Below, piece by piece: positions 31,695 to 43,325 of a stretch of 64,000 nucleotides of DNA. The DNA comes from Alisma plantago-aquatica (Eukaryota; Streptophyta; Magnoliopsida; Alismatales; Alismataceae): contig OY856412.1 in NCBI GenBank assembly GCA_963693085.1, forward strand, positions 1,060,534,244-1,060,598,243. Reading direction: 5' to 3'. Both the position numbers and the translations under genes were made by a program. Under the pieces are notes generated by a model, which worked only from the letters and a program-made list of their open reading frames with translations, made no database searches and was not told the origin of the DNA. Position 1 is the first letter of the stretch. Every line of letters begins with the position of its first letter.

Positions 31695-34600
31695 ACAGAC
31701 AGTAGCCCAGTGGTAGCAGAGGGAGAGGACGTGGTCATGAATCGCAAGTGGGATCATCTACTCAAGGAAGTAGAGGATGTGGACAACAAGAAATGGCTCA
31801 ATTCTATACTATGAGTCAGCCAGAGGTGATAGTCAACCCGCGAGTGGTGACAGGTCAGATGGAGTTATTTCATTCTGATTTGTCTTCTTCTTACTTTATA
31901 TCTGTTTTGGTTGACCCCGGTGCTACGCACTCTTTTATCGCACATAGTCTGCTTGATAGCTTTCCTTTACCTATTAGTTGTAAGAAACATAGCCTGTGGT
32001 TAGAAACCCCTCTTGATGGTTCCTCGATGCTTCGAAAGGAGTGTCCATCTTGTGTCTTATTTTTTTCGGGACACAGTATACAAGTGGATCTTATACCACT
32101 TGATATGCATGGATTTGATGTGATCCTTGGGATGGATACCTTAGAGAAGTATAAGGTCGTGTTGGACTGTGGTTCCAAGCAGGCAGTGTTTGATGAGAAA
32201 GAAGAGAAGTGGATCTTCCAAGGCGATAGGAAGATTCTTCCGACATGTCTAGTGTCAGTAATGGTGGCAGAAAAGTTGCTGCGGAAAGGATGTGAGGCGT
32301 TCTTAGGTCACGTTCTGGATACCAAGGCGAAAGGTCCTAGCCTTGAGGAGGTAACAGTTGTCCGAGAGTTTGCGAATGTGTTTCCTGATGAGTTCACCGG
32401 TGTTCCCCCACCCTGAGAGATTGAATTTGAAATCAATCCAGTACCAGGAACACAGCCAGTTGCACAAATGCCATACAGGATGGCTCCAACAGAGATGGCA
32501 GAGTTGAAAATGCAGTTATAGGAATTGTTGGCGAAAGGTTTCATTCAACCGAGCACGTCACCTTGGGGTGTTCCAGTGTTGTTCATTAAGAAGAAGGACA
32601 AGTAGATGCAGTTATGTATAGATTACCGACAGTTGAACAAAGTCACGATATAGAATAAGTACCTGTTACTGAGGATAGATGATCTGTTTGATCAGCTGTG
32701 TGGCGCTACAGTGTTCTCAAAGATTGACCTACAGTCTGGATATCACCAGTTGAGGATTAAGGCGGACGACATATCAAAGTCAGCGTTTAGGATGAGGTAC
32801 ACTTTGAGTTTGTGGTTATGCCGTTTGGGCTAACCAATGGACCTACTGCTTTCATGGATCTGATGAATAGGATGTTCCATCCGTTCCTAGATCAGTTTCT
32901 TGTAGTCTTTATAGATGACATTTTAATTTATAGTCGGAACAGACAAGAGCATGAGCAATATCTTCGACAAGCATTGACTCTTCTTCGCCAACATCATTTA
33001 TATGCCAAATTCAGCAAGTGTGAGTTCTAGTTGAAGGAAGTGACATTCTTGGGTCACGTGATATCCGCAGAAGGAGTCAGAGTGGACCCTAAGAAGGTGG
33101 AGTCAGTTGCAGTTTGGGAGCAACCAAACACGTCGACGGAAGTTCGTAGTTTTCTGGGTTTGGCAGGATATTACCGGAGGTTTATAAAGGACTTCAGTGT
33201 GATCGCATTGCCAATTACAAAGTTGACCAGAAAGAATGTACCTTTTGTTTGGGATGATCGTTGTCAGCAAGCTTTCCAAAGTTTGAAGGAGAAGCTGACC
33301 AGTGCTCCAGTGCTAGTGTTCCCAGAACCTGGGAAGGGCTATGTTGTTTTCTGCGATGCTTCCAAGAAAGGCTTAGGTTGTGTGCTGATGTAGGAAGATC
33401 ATGTGGTTTCTTTTGCTTCGCGACATCTTAAGAAACATGAGGAGAACTATCTGACACATGATTTAGAGTTGGGAGCGGTGGTCCATGCACTAAAGATTTG
33501 GAGACACTATCTTTATGGGGAAGTGTGTCAGATCTTTACAAATCATAAGAACTTGAAGTACATCTTTTCACAGAATGAGCTGAATATGCGACAACATCAT
33601 TAGATGGAGTTAATCAATGATTATGATTGCACCATTGAGTATCATCCTAGTAAATCAAATTTGGTAGCTGATGCGCTAAGAAGAAAGTCTTCTTCTCTCC
33701 CCACGAAGAAAGCACAATTGAGTTCCTTGGTATGCCATAGGCGGGATATGTTTGTCTCCTTGCGGTAGATGAATGTGAAGTTGGAAGTTTCCTTGTTGGC
33801 AGGACTGTTGGCACAAATACAAGCCAAGCCTACACTGAGACAGCATATCAAAGACGCACAGTAGGCAGATGATACAGTACAGTTGATTAGATCAGATCTT
33901 GATAGAAAAAAGCGTGATGGGTTCCATGAGTCTGAGGATGGACTAGTTTGCTATCATGGTAGGATGGCGGTCCCATATGTTGACAATCTAAGGAAGCTAG
34001 TACTCAAGGAAGCACACACATTGATGTATGCTATGCATCCAGGAGTCACCAAGATGTATCAAAATCTGAAGGACCTGTATTGGTGGTCTGGATTGAAGAA
34101 AGATGTACCTGAGTTTGTGGCTAAGTGTGCAGTATGTCAGCAAGTTAAAGCTGAGCATCAGAAGTCGGCAGGAACGTTGCAACCAATGTTGATACCACAA
34201 TGGAAATTGGATCACATTACCATGGATTTCCTAGTTGGTCTATCAAAGACAGCTAGGAATCATGATTCCATTTGGGTAATAGTGGACAGGCTGACAAAAT
34301 TTGCCCATTTCATACCGGTAAAGATGACATAAACAATAGAGAAGCTTGCTCGGGTGTATGTGGACGATATAGTGTGTTTGCACAGTGTACCAGAAATGAT
34401 AGTTTCTGACAGAGGTCCTCAGTTCACGAGTCATTTCTGGGAACAGTTGCACAAAGCATTGGGAACGCAGTTGAGGTTCAATACCGCCTTCCACCCACAG
34501 ACAGATGGACAGTCTGAAAGGACTATTCAAACTTTGGAAGATCTTCTCTAAGCTTGTGTTTTGCAGTTCCTAGGCAGTTGGGACATGCATCTCAGTTTGA

Positions 34601-35153
34601 TAGGGTTCGCTTATAACAATAGTTATCAGCGGAGTATTGACATGGCTCCTTATGAGGCTCTATATGGAAGGAAGTGCAGATCCCCTTTATGCTGGTATGA
34701 GTCTGGTGAGTATCAACTTTTGGGTCCTGAGTTAGTACAACAGACAACAGAAAAGATCAGAGTGATACATTAAAATTGAAAATGGCACAGGACAGACAGA
34801 AGTCTTATGCAGACAATCATCAACGACCTTTAGAGTTCCAACTGGGAGACAAAGTGTATCTCAAGGTCTCACCTTGGAAAGTCATGCTAAGGTTTGGCCG
34901 AAAAGGTAAACTGCCACCCAGGTATATGGGGCCATACTCTGTAATAGCACGTGTTGGAAAGGTAGCTTACAAGTTAGAGCTGGCGCCAGAGTTGCACAGG
35001 TTGCATCTAGTGTTCCATGTCAACATGTTGAAGAAAAGTCATCCAGACACAGGGATAGTGATACAACAAGTAGGGGTTGAGCTTGATGAAGACGTGACTT
35101 ACGAGGAGGATCTGATGGTGATCCTTGACAGAAGAGTAAAGAAGCTAAAGAGG

Positions 35154-35158
35154 AAGGA
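35154..35158. repeat. Target-site duplication of gypsy-4, left copy
   Basis: AAGGA, exactly repeated at 46190-46194. Joining the flanks across it restores the chromodomain coding of the host element. Confidence 0.92.
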
Positions 35159-38020
35159 TGTTACGACCCCACCTCCCGATAACCCCAATTAAGGGAGACC
35201 GAGAGGTCGAAGCCACACACATAATTTCCAGATCAAAGTTCAGCAATTAATCGATAACAATTATTAAATTCTACTAAACTAAACTGGAAGGCTGTAATAA
35301 ATAAAATTCTTGCATACCTTTGAAAATTTTGGAATTCTAAAACTTCTATCCAGAACTCAGACTAACTAACTAATCCTTCTTGAACATTAATTAGTGTATT
35401 GCACAATATGACAGATTACTATTTGTCCTTTTTGTCTTGTACCTAAAACGCCGACAAACAAAACGTCGGTCAGCCAAAGATGGTATGTGGGGGATTCACT
35501 AATCATGCAATTATCTATAACAAAGTATTTCATTCAATTATTATTTAGCAAACAATGTTATGTTTTAAGTATAACTATGCTATCCATGTGTACCCTATAC
35601 CCTGCGCTGTCCCTGCAGTGGACCTGGATACTACCTCCCTTATGGTAGATTCCCATTATACCCCTCATGACTTCACCTATTAGGTGAATCAATTTCTAGG
35701 AATGAGTCACATGGCACTACCCGTAGGTAGCCCACTCCTTAACTCATGGTATGCTAAGAGTCTCATGGCACTACACATATGTAGCCCAATTTCTAACTCA
35801 TGATACCCTAGACCTTGCTCTAGGTTATCCTTAGCTTTTGCATAGCCACAGGGGTGGACTCGGATCTAGCTAGTTATACATGTATACTCATAGTGATAGT
35901 CATAGTCACTTTATAGTTGCATGAATTAAAACATCCAACAGTTATTTCAAGCATTGAGGAAACGTCGATAAAATCCTCGGGAAACTAATCGGTATAGTCA
36001 TAAGCATAACCACATACCTCTTATTGCAGTTTCAGATACATAATCAAATGTGAAGAGAGAGAATATCCAAGCAATCAAACAATCTGCACAGAAACCCTAA
36101 AAATAAAAGTACAACTTTACTTTTATTAATATCTATCCAACTCCATCTTATTCCTTAGGGTTTCTATTCCAATTTTAAGGTTTTCTTGAAAATTAGGGTT
36201 TTGCCTTCATTCTTAAGTATTATGAACCCTAATTCCTCAAATCCACTTAAAACCTTTAAATTCTCTCCTTTTAATATTCCTAACAGTTTTAGGATCATTA
36301 TTTACCAACTTATCAAAATAATAAGGTTTCCTTCTTCTTTTACCCTAAATTAGGATTTTCATGTACATTATCTTTCATTCTTAGACATAAACCCTAATTT
36401 ATCCATATTGGTATTCGAAACGGATGAAAACTTCATATTATTAAGTACCAGGTTTATAAACCTCAACTTAACCCATAAAGTTACAAAGAAACATCTTTTA
36501 TATGCAATTACGGTTTTTAATTAACTTGAAATGCATTTTACTAGCAATTAAAGTACTTTTGCAAAACGAACTAGAATCAGGTTATACAATCATTTTTATC
36601 AGATTCCTTACATTTTTCTACCCAACTTTCATATATAAAGTTTCTTCATACAAGATTCCTAGCTATCCCTATGATTTTAGTAAGGAAAAGCATTTATTTG
36701 CAATTTCGATCAGAGATGGAATTTTACCAAAATTTCATGGCCGTTTGATTGGTGCGCCTATGGTCCGCACCTGGATCCAACGCGCATCGTCGATCGAATC
36801 CTCTAATGGTTTGTGCGCCCCACTACTTTGGTGTTGATCATCAGATCTCTTCTTGGTCCACGGCAGACCACAATCTCACGGCTGGTGGCGCGCGCGTCCA
36901 CTAACAACAATCTACAGTCGCTTGCTGGTGTGGGCCGTCGATAGGTCTTTGCGGTCCACGGTCAACTGCGATCACACGGTTGCTGCTCGTCGACCTCACT
37001 TGAAGCAGCAGACTATACCCGCAGTGGCGCCGACGCCCGAGGTCACCAGAGATACGTTGTCTCGTCTGGCTGGAGCACAAGGGAACTAGGAGAGGTCCCG
37101 TTCGGATGTGCGAGGGTTAGAGAAGTTGAGAGGGGGGGTCTATTTATAGGGTTTTGGTACTCTATTAGGGTTCTCCAACATTGCCTCCATCCTAGTACTT
37201 AGCCCAATTGGGCATTCTTTCTAGAACCCATGAGACACCCCAAAACTTAGGCTGATCGTTCACAGAATCATGTCCCAAGGACTCTCGTGGTCTTGTATTT
37301 GTATTTGGTAACATGTGGTACAAGAAAATTGGATTGGGAAATTCTCAATTTCCCTCCCCCTTTCCTACTATGAGTTGAGGGGGTATGACGACCAGCCTCC
37401 CTTGGATCCGTGATCCCCTGGATCACGCGGGCATCCAACGGCTGGCGTCATTTCCTTTATTCTATTTCCTCAAAAACGATTTAAAAAGGGAATTTTATCA
37501 AGGAAACTTGGGAATTTGATTTCTCTTTCCTCGATTATTATTTTTCACTCAAAATTTAAGTGAAACTCCCTCTCAGCATTATCTACTCACGTGTTAAATT
37601 TTAAACCCAAATTACAAAGGAAAAAGGTGTTTCCTTCATATGCAAGTTATTCTTTAGTACAACCAAATTAATTGATATTTCCTATTCTTTTGTCATTATC
37701 TCATCATCCTGAGTTCCTTGAACCCCAAGGAACCTTTTTTCCTTTATTACGGAATTCATTTTTGAAAAAAATATCCCTTAGCCTTTTAATTACCTTTTAT
37801 TCATTTTCATATATATTCTCTTATTAAATGGAATTCATTTTTCATTTCTTTTTGTTTTTCTTAGGCTTAATGGCCAATAAGGCCCATCAAGAAAACATGT
37901 AAGACTATTATTCATGAAATTCATTCAAATCGAATCATGAAATCAAACATTGATCTTATTTATCTTTTTAAAAGAGATCAAAACATCTCATTACATGTTT
38001 TGGAAAATGAGGTTATAACA
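35159..38020 (-). repeat. 3' LTR of gypsy-4
   Basis: In element orientation it starts TGTTATAACCTC (38020) and ends GTAACA (35159). A minus-strand TATA box (TATAAATA) lies at 37141-37149, followed by an unusually GC-rich block (about 36720-37110) in otherwise AT-rich DNA. Several telobox-like AAACCCTAA motifs lie in 36130-36400. A 111-codon frame at 36502-36837 also occurs in the other LTR and is not called. Confidence 0.93.
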
Positions 38021-38033
38021 TCCTCCCCTCCTT
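38021..38033 (-). other. Polypurine tract of gypsy-4
   Basis: On the minus strand it reads AAGGAGGGGAGGA, directly before the LTR start TGTTATAACC. Confidence 0.88.
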
Positions 38034-38062
38034 AAAGAAATTTTGTCCTCAAAATTCAACAA

Positions 38063-41000
38063 TCAAAGAAACAAATTTGGATATACCTTTTCCATGTCCG
38101 TCTTCAGCTCCCATGTGGCCTCATCCTCTCCATGGTGCTTCCAAAGAACCTTTACCATCTCAATATTCTTATTTCTGAGCTCGTTTACCTTGCTATCTAG
38201 AATCCGCAAAGGCAACTCAGGATAAGACAGCTTTCCTTGAAGCTCAATTAGTTTAATGCTCAGCACATGGCTTGGATCTTGCACATATCTCTTCAGATTG
38301 GACACGTGAAACACATCATGCATCATACTGTATTGTTGGGGTAACACCAAACGATATGCGGCTTCACCAATCCGTTCTAACACTTCAAACAGACCCACGT
38401 ACCGAGGACTCAACTTTCCTCGATTTTTAGCTATAGCTCAAAGCGGTCAGATTTTCAGAAAAACATGTTCTCCCACAGCAAAATGCACATCAGTCCGCTT
38501 CGCATCAGCATACGACTTCTGTCGGTCCTGGGCTCTCTTTAGCCTTTGCCTGATTAAAGAGAATTTATCAGCATACACTTGGAGTTCATCTGACCTCAAT
38601 AAGGTCCTTTCACCAACATCATCCCAATGAAGTGGTGACCGACACGGTCTCCCACACATAGCTTCGTATGGAGGCATCCCGATACCGGCTTGGTAACTAT
38701 TGTTGTAGGAAAACTCAGCTAAAGGTAGGTACTACTCCCATGATCCACCCCAATCAAGCACACAAGCTCACAGTAGATCCTCTAAGGTCTGAATCATCCT
38801 TTCTGACTGACCATCTGTCTGGGGGTGATAAGCGGTACTGAACTTCAACCTTATACCTAGTTCCTCTTGAACCTGTTTCCACAACTTGTAAGTAAACTTT
38901 GGGTCTCTATCAGAGATGATGGAACCGGGTACGCCATGCAAGCGTACTATCTCTCTGATATACAGCTCAGCTAAATCAGACACCTTGACAGCAGTCTTTA
39001 GGGCAAGGAAGTGTGCTGACTTGGTAAGGCGATCTACCACAACCCATATCGCATCATGACCTCTCTTGGTCCGGGGTAGACCCACCACGAAATCCATGGT
39101 GATCTGCTCCCATTTCCACTTTGGAATCTCTATACGTTGTAAAAGTCTGCTGGGTCATTGGTGTTCAACCTTCACCATTTGGCACATAAGACAACTGGCT
39201 ACATAAGCTATAATGTCTCTCTTCATCCCTGGACACCAGAAAAACCTCTGCATGTCCTTAAGCATCTTAGTAGTTCCTGGGTGTACCGTGTACTTGGAAC
39301 CATGAGCCTCTTGTAGGATACGTTCCTTCAACAGTGAATCTTCAAGAACCCATATGCGATTCTCAAAACGTATTCTTCCATCTATTCCCAATGAAAGACG
39401 GGTCTATGGCTTCTGCATCAAGCCTTTCATCTTGTCAAGTCCTCCACTAACCAACTGTGCTGCGACAATCTCACTCAATAACTCAGACTGTATCTGGATA
39501 TTGGCCAAACGAACTTGATCATCTAACAGTTGAGGTGACCATTCCACCAATTCTTCTAAGCTCTTCCATTGAGTGGACAGAACAACTGCACATCTGAGCT
39601 GTTTTTGACTTAGAGCATCAGCTACGACATTTGCCTTTCTAGGATGATAACAATGGTGAAGTTGTAATCTTTCATGTACTCCATCCATCGTCGTTGTCAT
39701 AGGTTCAAGTCTTTTTGCATTAGGAGATACTTCAGGCTCTTATGGTCTGTGAAGATCTCAAAAGTAGCACCATATAGATAATGCTGCCAAATCTTCAATG
39801 CATGAATGATAGCAACTAACTCCAAGTCATGTGTCGGGTAATTCACCTCGTTGGGATTGAGTTGTCAGGAGGCATATGCAACCACATGCCGATTCTGTTC
39901 CAACACACAACCAAGTCCCATCTTTGATGCATAAGTGAAAATCATGAAACCCTCATTGCCTGATGGTAGAGTCAAAACTGGTGCAGTGGTCAACTTCTCT
40001 TTCAACTCATGGAAACGAGCCTCACAAACATCGGACCACACAAACTTCACAACTTTCCGAGTCAACATAGTCAAAGGAAATGCAGTCTTTGAGAAATCTG
40101 CGATGAAGCACCGATAATATCCTGCTAACCCCAAGAAGCTTCAAATCTCAGAGGGGTTCTTCGGTGCTGGCCAATCTCGTACTACTGACACTTTAGCTGG
40201 ATCTACGGCGATCGTTCCTCCTGAGATGATGTGTCTAAGGAACATGACTCGGTCTATCCAAAACTCACATTTAGAGAATTTCCCATAGAACTTCTGCTTT
40301 CTCAAGATATCAAGGACTTTACTTAGGTGGTCTCGGTGTTGTTCTAAGTCATCTGAATAAACTAGTATGTCATCTATGAACACTATGACAAATGAGTCCA
40401 GGAAGGGTTGAAACACACTGTTCATAAGGTTCATGAACACACTGGGTGCATTGGACAACCCAAAAGGCATAACCACAAACTCATAGTGTCCATACCGGGT
40501 CCTGAAAGCGGTCTTTGGGATATCCTCACTCTTAACCCGCAATTGGTGGTAGCTCAATCTCAAGTCGATCTTGGAAAAGACTCGAGTTGACCTCAACTGG
40601 TCAAACAAGTCATCTATTTGGGGTAAAGGGTATTTGTTCTTAATGGTAGCCTGGTTGATCATTCGGTAGTCTATGCACATACGGAGCGAACCATCCTTTT
40701 TCTTTACAAAAAGAACTGGTGCTCCCCAAGATGATGTGCTAGGGAAGATAAAACCTTTGTCTAGAAATTCCTGCAATTGTTTCTTCAACTCGAGCAACTC
40801 AGGAGGGGCCATCCTATAAGGTGCTCTGGAAATAGGGTTTGTACCAGGGGCTAGCTCTAAGAAGAAATCTACTTCTCTTTCAGGAGGAATCCCAGGTAGA
40901 TCATCTGGAAAAACATCTGCATAGCCCCTAACTACCTCTGTTTCTTCTAAGGGTTGCACCTTGGGTTCAGGCTCGATAACTATTGCTAGGAAATCTTGAC

Positions 41001-41442
41001 ACCCTTTACTCATCATCTGCTCTGCCTTCAAGGCAGACACATACAGGCTGGTAGAGGCATCCTTCCTACCCCTAATGACAAAAGGTGGGTGACCTGGTCT
41101 CTTGATGATCACTTTCTTCTCTCTACAGTCGAGATTGGCCCCATACGTATAAAGCCAATCCATGCCAATGATTACGTCAAAATCATTCATGTCAAGAAGG
41201 ATAAAGTCTGTAGGAAAATCATGATCTTGATATTTCACAGATACCACCGGGGTTTTCAAAAGGGAAGTAAAGATTTGACCACTCGGGGTTGTAACATCTA
41301 AGATGTACCCCAAATCCTTGATATCCAAACATAGCACAGTTGCAAGATTTCTCAAAATGAAAGTATTAGTAGATCCAGAGTCAAACAAAGCTTTCACATT
41401 ATGTCCCATAACTTCAAGCATGCCTACATTATTGTTCATCAT
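38063..41442 (-). pseudogene. pol: Gypsy-4 pol: protease, RT, RNase H, integrase, chromodomain
   Basis: Read from 41442 downward. Retropepsin with active site Asp-Ser-Gly (about 41380). Reverse transcriptase with Phe-Ile-Asp-Asp (about 40372). A TGA at 40141-40143 interrupts the frame before the RNase H segment (40134-39865). A frameshift between about 39865 and 39700 moves the rest to another frame: integrase zinc finger (39391-39155, ending in the paired Cys residues), catalytic core (39097-38768, Asp-Phe-Val-Val-Gly, Ser-Asp-Arg-Asp, Gln-Ser-Glu), and a C-terminal part with chromodomain (38413-38063). A stop separates each of these pieces. The protein is clearly diverged from gypsy-1 and the tandem. 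Confidence 0.9.
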
Positions 41443-41487
41443 GCATTAGACCATTACATGCTTAACTTTAAAACATAAAAGAAAAGT

Positions 41488-42864
41488 CTAAGGGTTATTA
41501 CCCTCGATCAACCGATTAGCATTAACTTGAGCCTCCTCATTGTCAATGGCAAACACCCGAGCTTGCCTTCTTTCTCTAGCAAGTGGGGCTACAGCTATAG
41601 GTGGGGCTGCCACAGGTGAAGCTGCTACAGGTGGGGCTGCCACTGGTCCTTGTCCTCTGGACTCTGGCATAGGACAAACGGATTGCATATGTCCTTCTTG
41701 GTGGCATCGAAAGCAAGTCTTCTTCTTGTAGCGGCATTCACCAGTGTGCCCCTTTTCGTAGGTGCGGCAAGGAGGTTGGTTGTTCTCTTGACGGGGTTTC
41801 CCTTTTCCTCCATGTTTTACTTTAGCTTGATGACGTCCTTGACCCTTCTTGTGGTTGTTTCTCGGGCCTTGGGCTCCTTCAGTGAAGCCCAAGTACCCCT
41901 TTGGTGGAAACTGGGCAGGCATCATTGTCCTCTCCATGTCTAAAGCAGTGTTGTAGGCTTTAGTGAAGGTTCTTGGCTTGCTTGCCATCACATGGGGCCT
42001 GATGGCAGGATGAAGTCGCTCTATGAAGTCATCCACCCTACTCTCTTCATCCATCTTGTACCCAAAATGTTCTAGGATCTGGAACTTGCGCCCGAAGTCT
42101 GCCACAGAAGAGTTCCCTTGGGTCATGTTGGTGAACTCCCTTTCCTTTTCCTTCTTAGCTGAGACTGGGACGAATCTGGCGGTGAAGATCGTCTTGAAGT
42201 CAGCCCAGGCCATGGGTTCTTCTGTCAAATCTCGGTCGGTGATGTGGGTCTCCCACCATATCTTGGCTTCTCCTTCCAGGAGATGAGCAGCAAAGAGGAC
42301 CTTCTTTCTTGGCTAAACTTCCAGCGTGCGAAATCCATTCTCGACTGCAAGCAGCCAATCTTCCACTTTGTCGACTACCTCTGTCTTGTCTTCTCCCCTG
42401 AACTTCTCGATATTCAACTTGATGAAGTCCATGATAGTGGCTCCGAGTTAAGGACGAACTGGAAGCAGCTCACCATTCTCAGCTCTGGCTAGGTCTCAGA
42501 GGGCCAAGGCATTAATGGCCTCTGTCAACTTCTTCTGCTGCTCTATCCACAAGGCCCCAGAGGTGTGGATCATCATAGTCAGTTCTGGACCTCCAGCTTG
42601 GTCCTCCTCCATCTGGTCTACTTCCTCGTACACATGTTGCTCTTCATATCCTTGGTCCTGCTCTTGATCAAAGTTGTTGAAGGGTATCAGATCAGGGTTA
42701 GGGACCTCATGAGTGGTCTCTTCAGGCCTCTTTCTCTTCTTAGAGGATTCACCATCCTGGTTCTTCCTCTTCTCTGAAGACCCCTTTCCTTTACGGGGAG
42801 GCCAAGCACTCCTAGCTGGGTTCCCAGTGCCCTCAGAGATAGCAACTGTCTTTGTACGAGCCAT
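41488..42864 (-). pseudogene. gag: Gypsy-4 gag
   Basis: In the same frame as protease-RT. It starts with the ATG at 42864 (a basic and Ser-rich N-terminus) and is interrupted by a TGA at 42496-42498, by a TAA about 50 bp further, and by a TAG about 42314. The intact remainder from 42228 contains the capsid region and, near 41730-41690, one CCHC knuckle (C-F-R-C...H...C). A second, imperfect Cys/His cluster lies just before it, and an Ala/Pro/Val-rich repeat (41590-41650) follows. Gag packages the element RNA. Confidence 0.85.
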
Positions 42865-43311
42865 CTACATAAGCATAACAAACAGACCCTTAGTTTATCA
42901 TTAAACTAATTATACTTATGTCAGTGACGTCTCATTACATATCTTTTATTAATTTGATGGAGAATTCCTTAATCCTTAACTTATTTTCCCATACCACAGG
43001 AGGGTGGGGAAGAGAGAGAAAACCCTAACTCTTAAAGTCCTTAATAGAATTTGTGATGAGAAGGGATGAATAAGATGAGAAAATCCTAAAGGTATCTTAT
43101 TTCGATTCAAATCCTAGGACATCGGCCAGGCAGTCACACATTCTGGGAGTCCCCGTATTCCGACTAGCGGTGTGAAGGAAAATTTTGCCAGCCCCCGAAA
43201 GTGATTCTTTTCTAGACACCTCAGTCTTTCGGAAAATTCTCTAATAACTCCCTTGGGTTCTATGGAGTTTGTAAAATTTAATAATTATTAACAATTAAGT
43301 GGAGAACCTTG

Positions 43312-43323
43312 GCTCTGATACCA
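43312..43323 (-). other. Primer-binding site of gypsy-4
   Basis: The minus strand reads TGGTATCAGAGC, two bases from the LTR end at 43326. Confidence 0.93.
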
Positions 43324-43325
43324 AA

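Larger units (their letters stand above)
30541..35158 (+). pseudogene. gag-pol: Gag-pol of internal region 3, main part, interrupted by gypsy-4
   Basis: From the ATG at 30541: Gag with several stops, a duplicated zinc-knuckle segment (31511-31694), protease (31748-32416, Asp-Pro-Gly), reverse transcriptase with Phe-Ile-Asp-Asp (about 32910), RNase H (33031-33600), integrase zinc finger and core (33883-34773), and the start of the chromodomain up to 35158. Stops at 33028, 33391, 33862 and 34549 correspond to stops in internal region 2; others are private (for example 30609, 32414, 33601). Gypsy-4 cuts the reading frame inside the chromodomain, which resumes at 46195. Not functional. Confidence 0.87.

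Noticed and set aside
36502..36837. 111-codon frame in the gypsy-4 LTR, repeated at 44669-45004
   Set aside because: Its repetition is explained by the two LTR copies; it lies on the strand opposite to the element and shows no recognisable domain.
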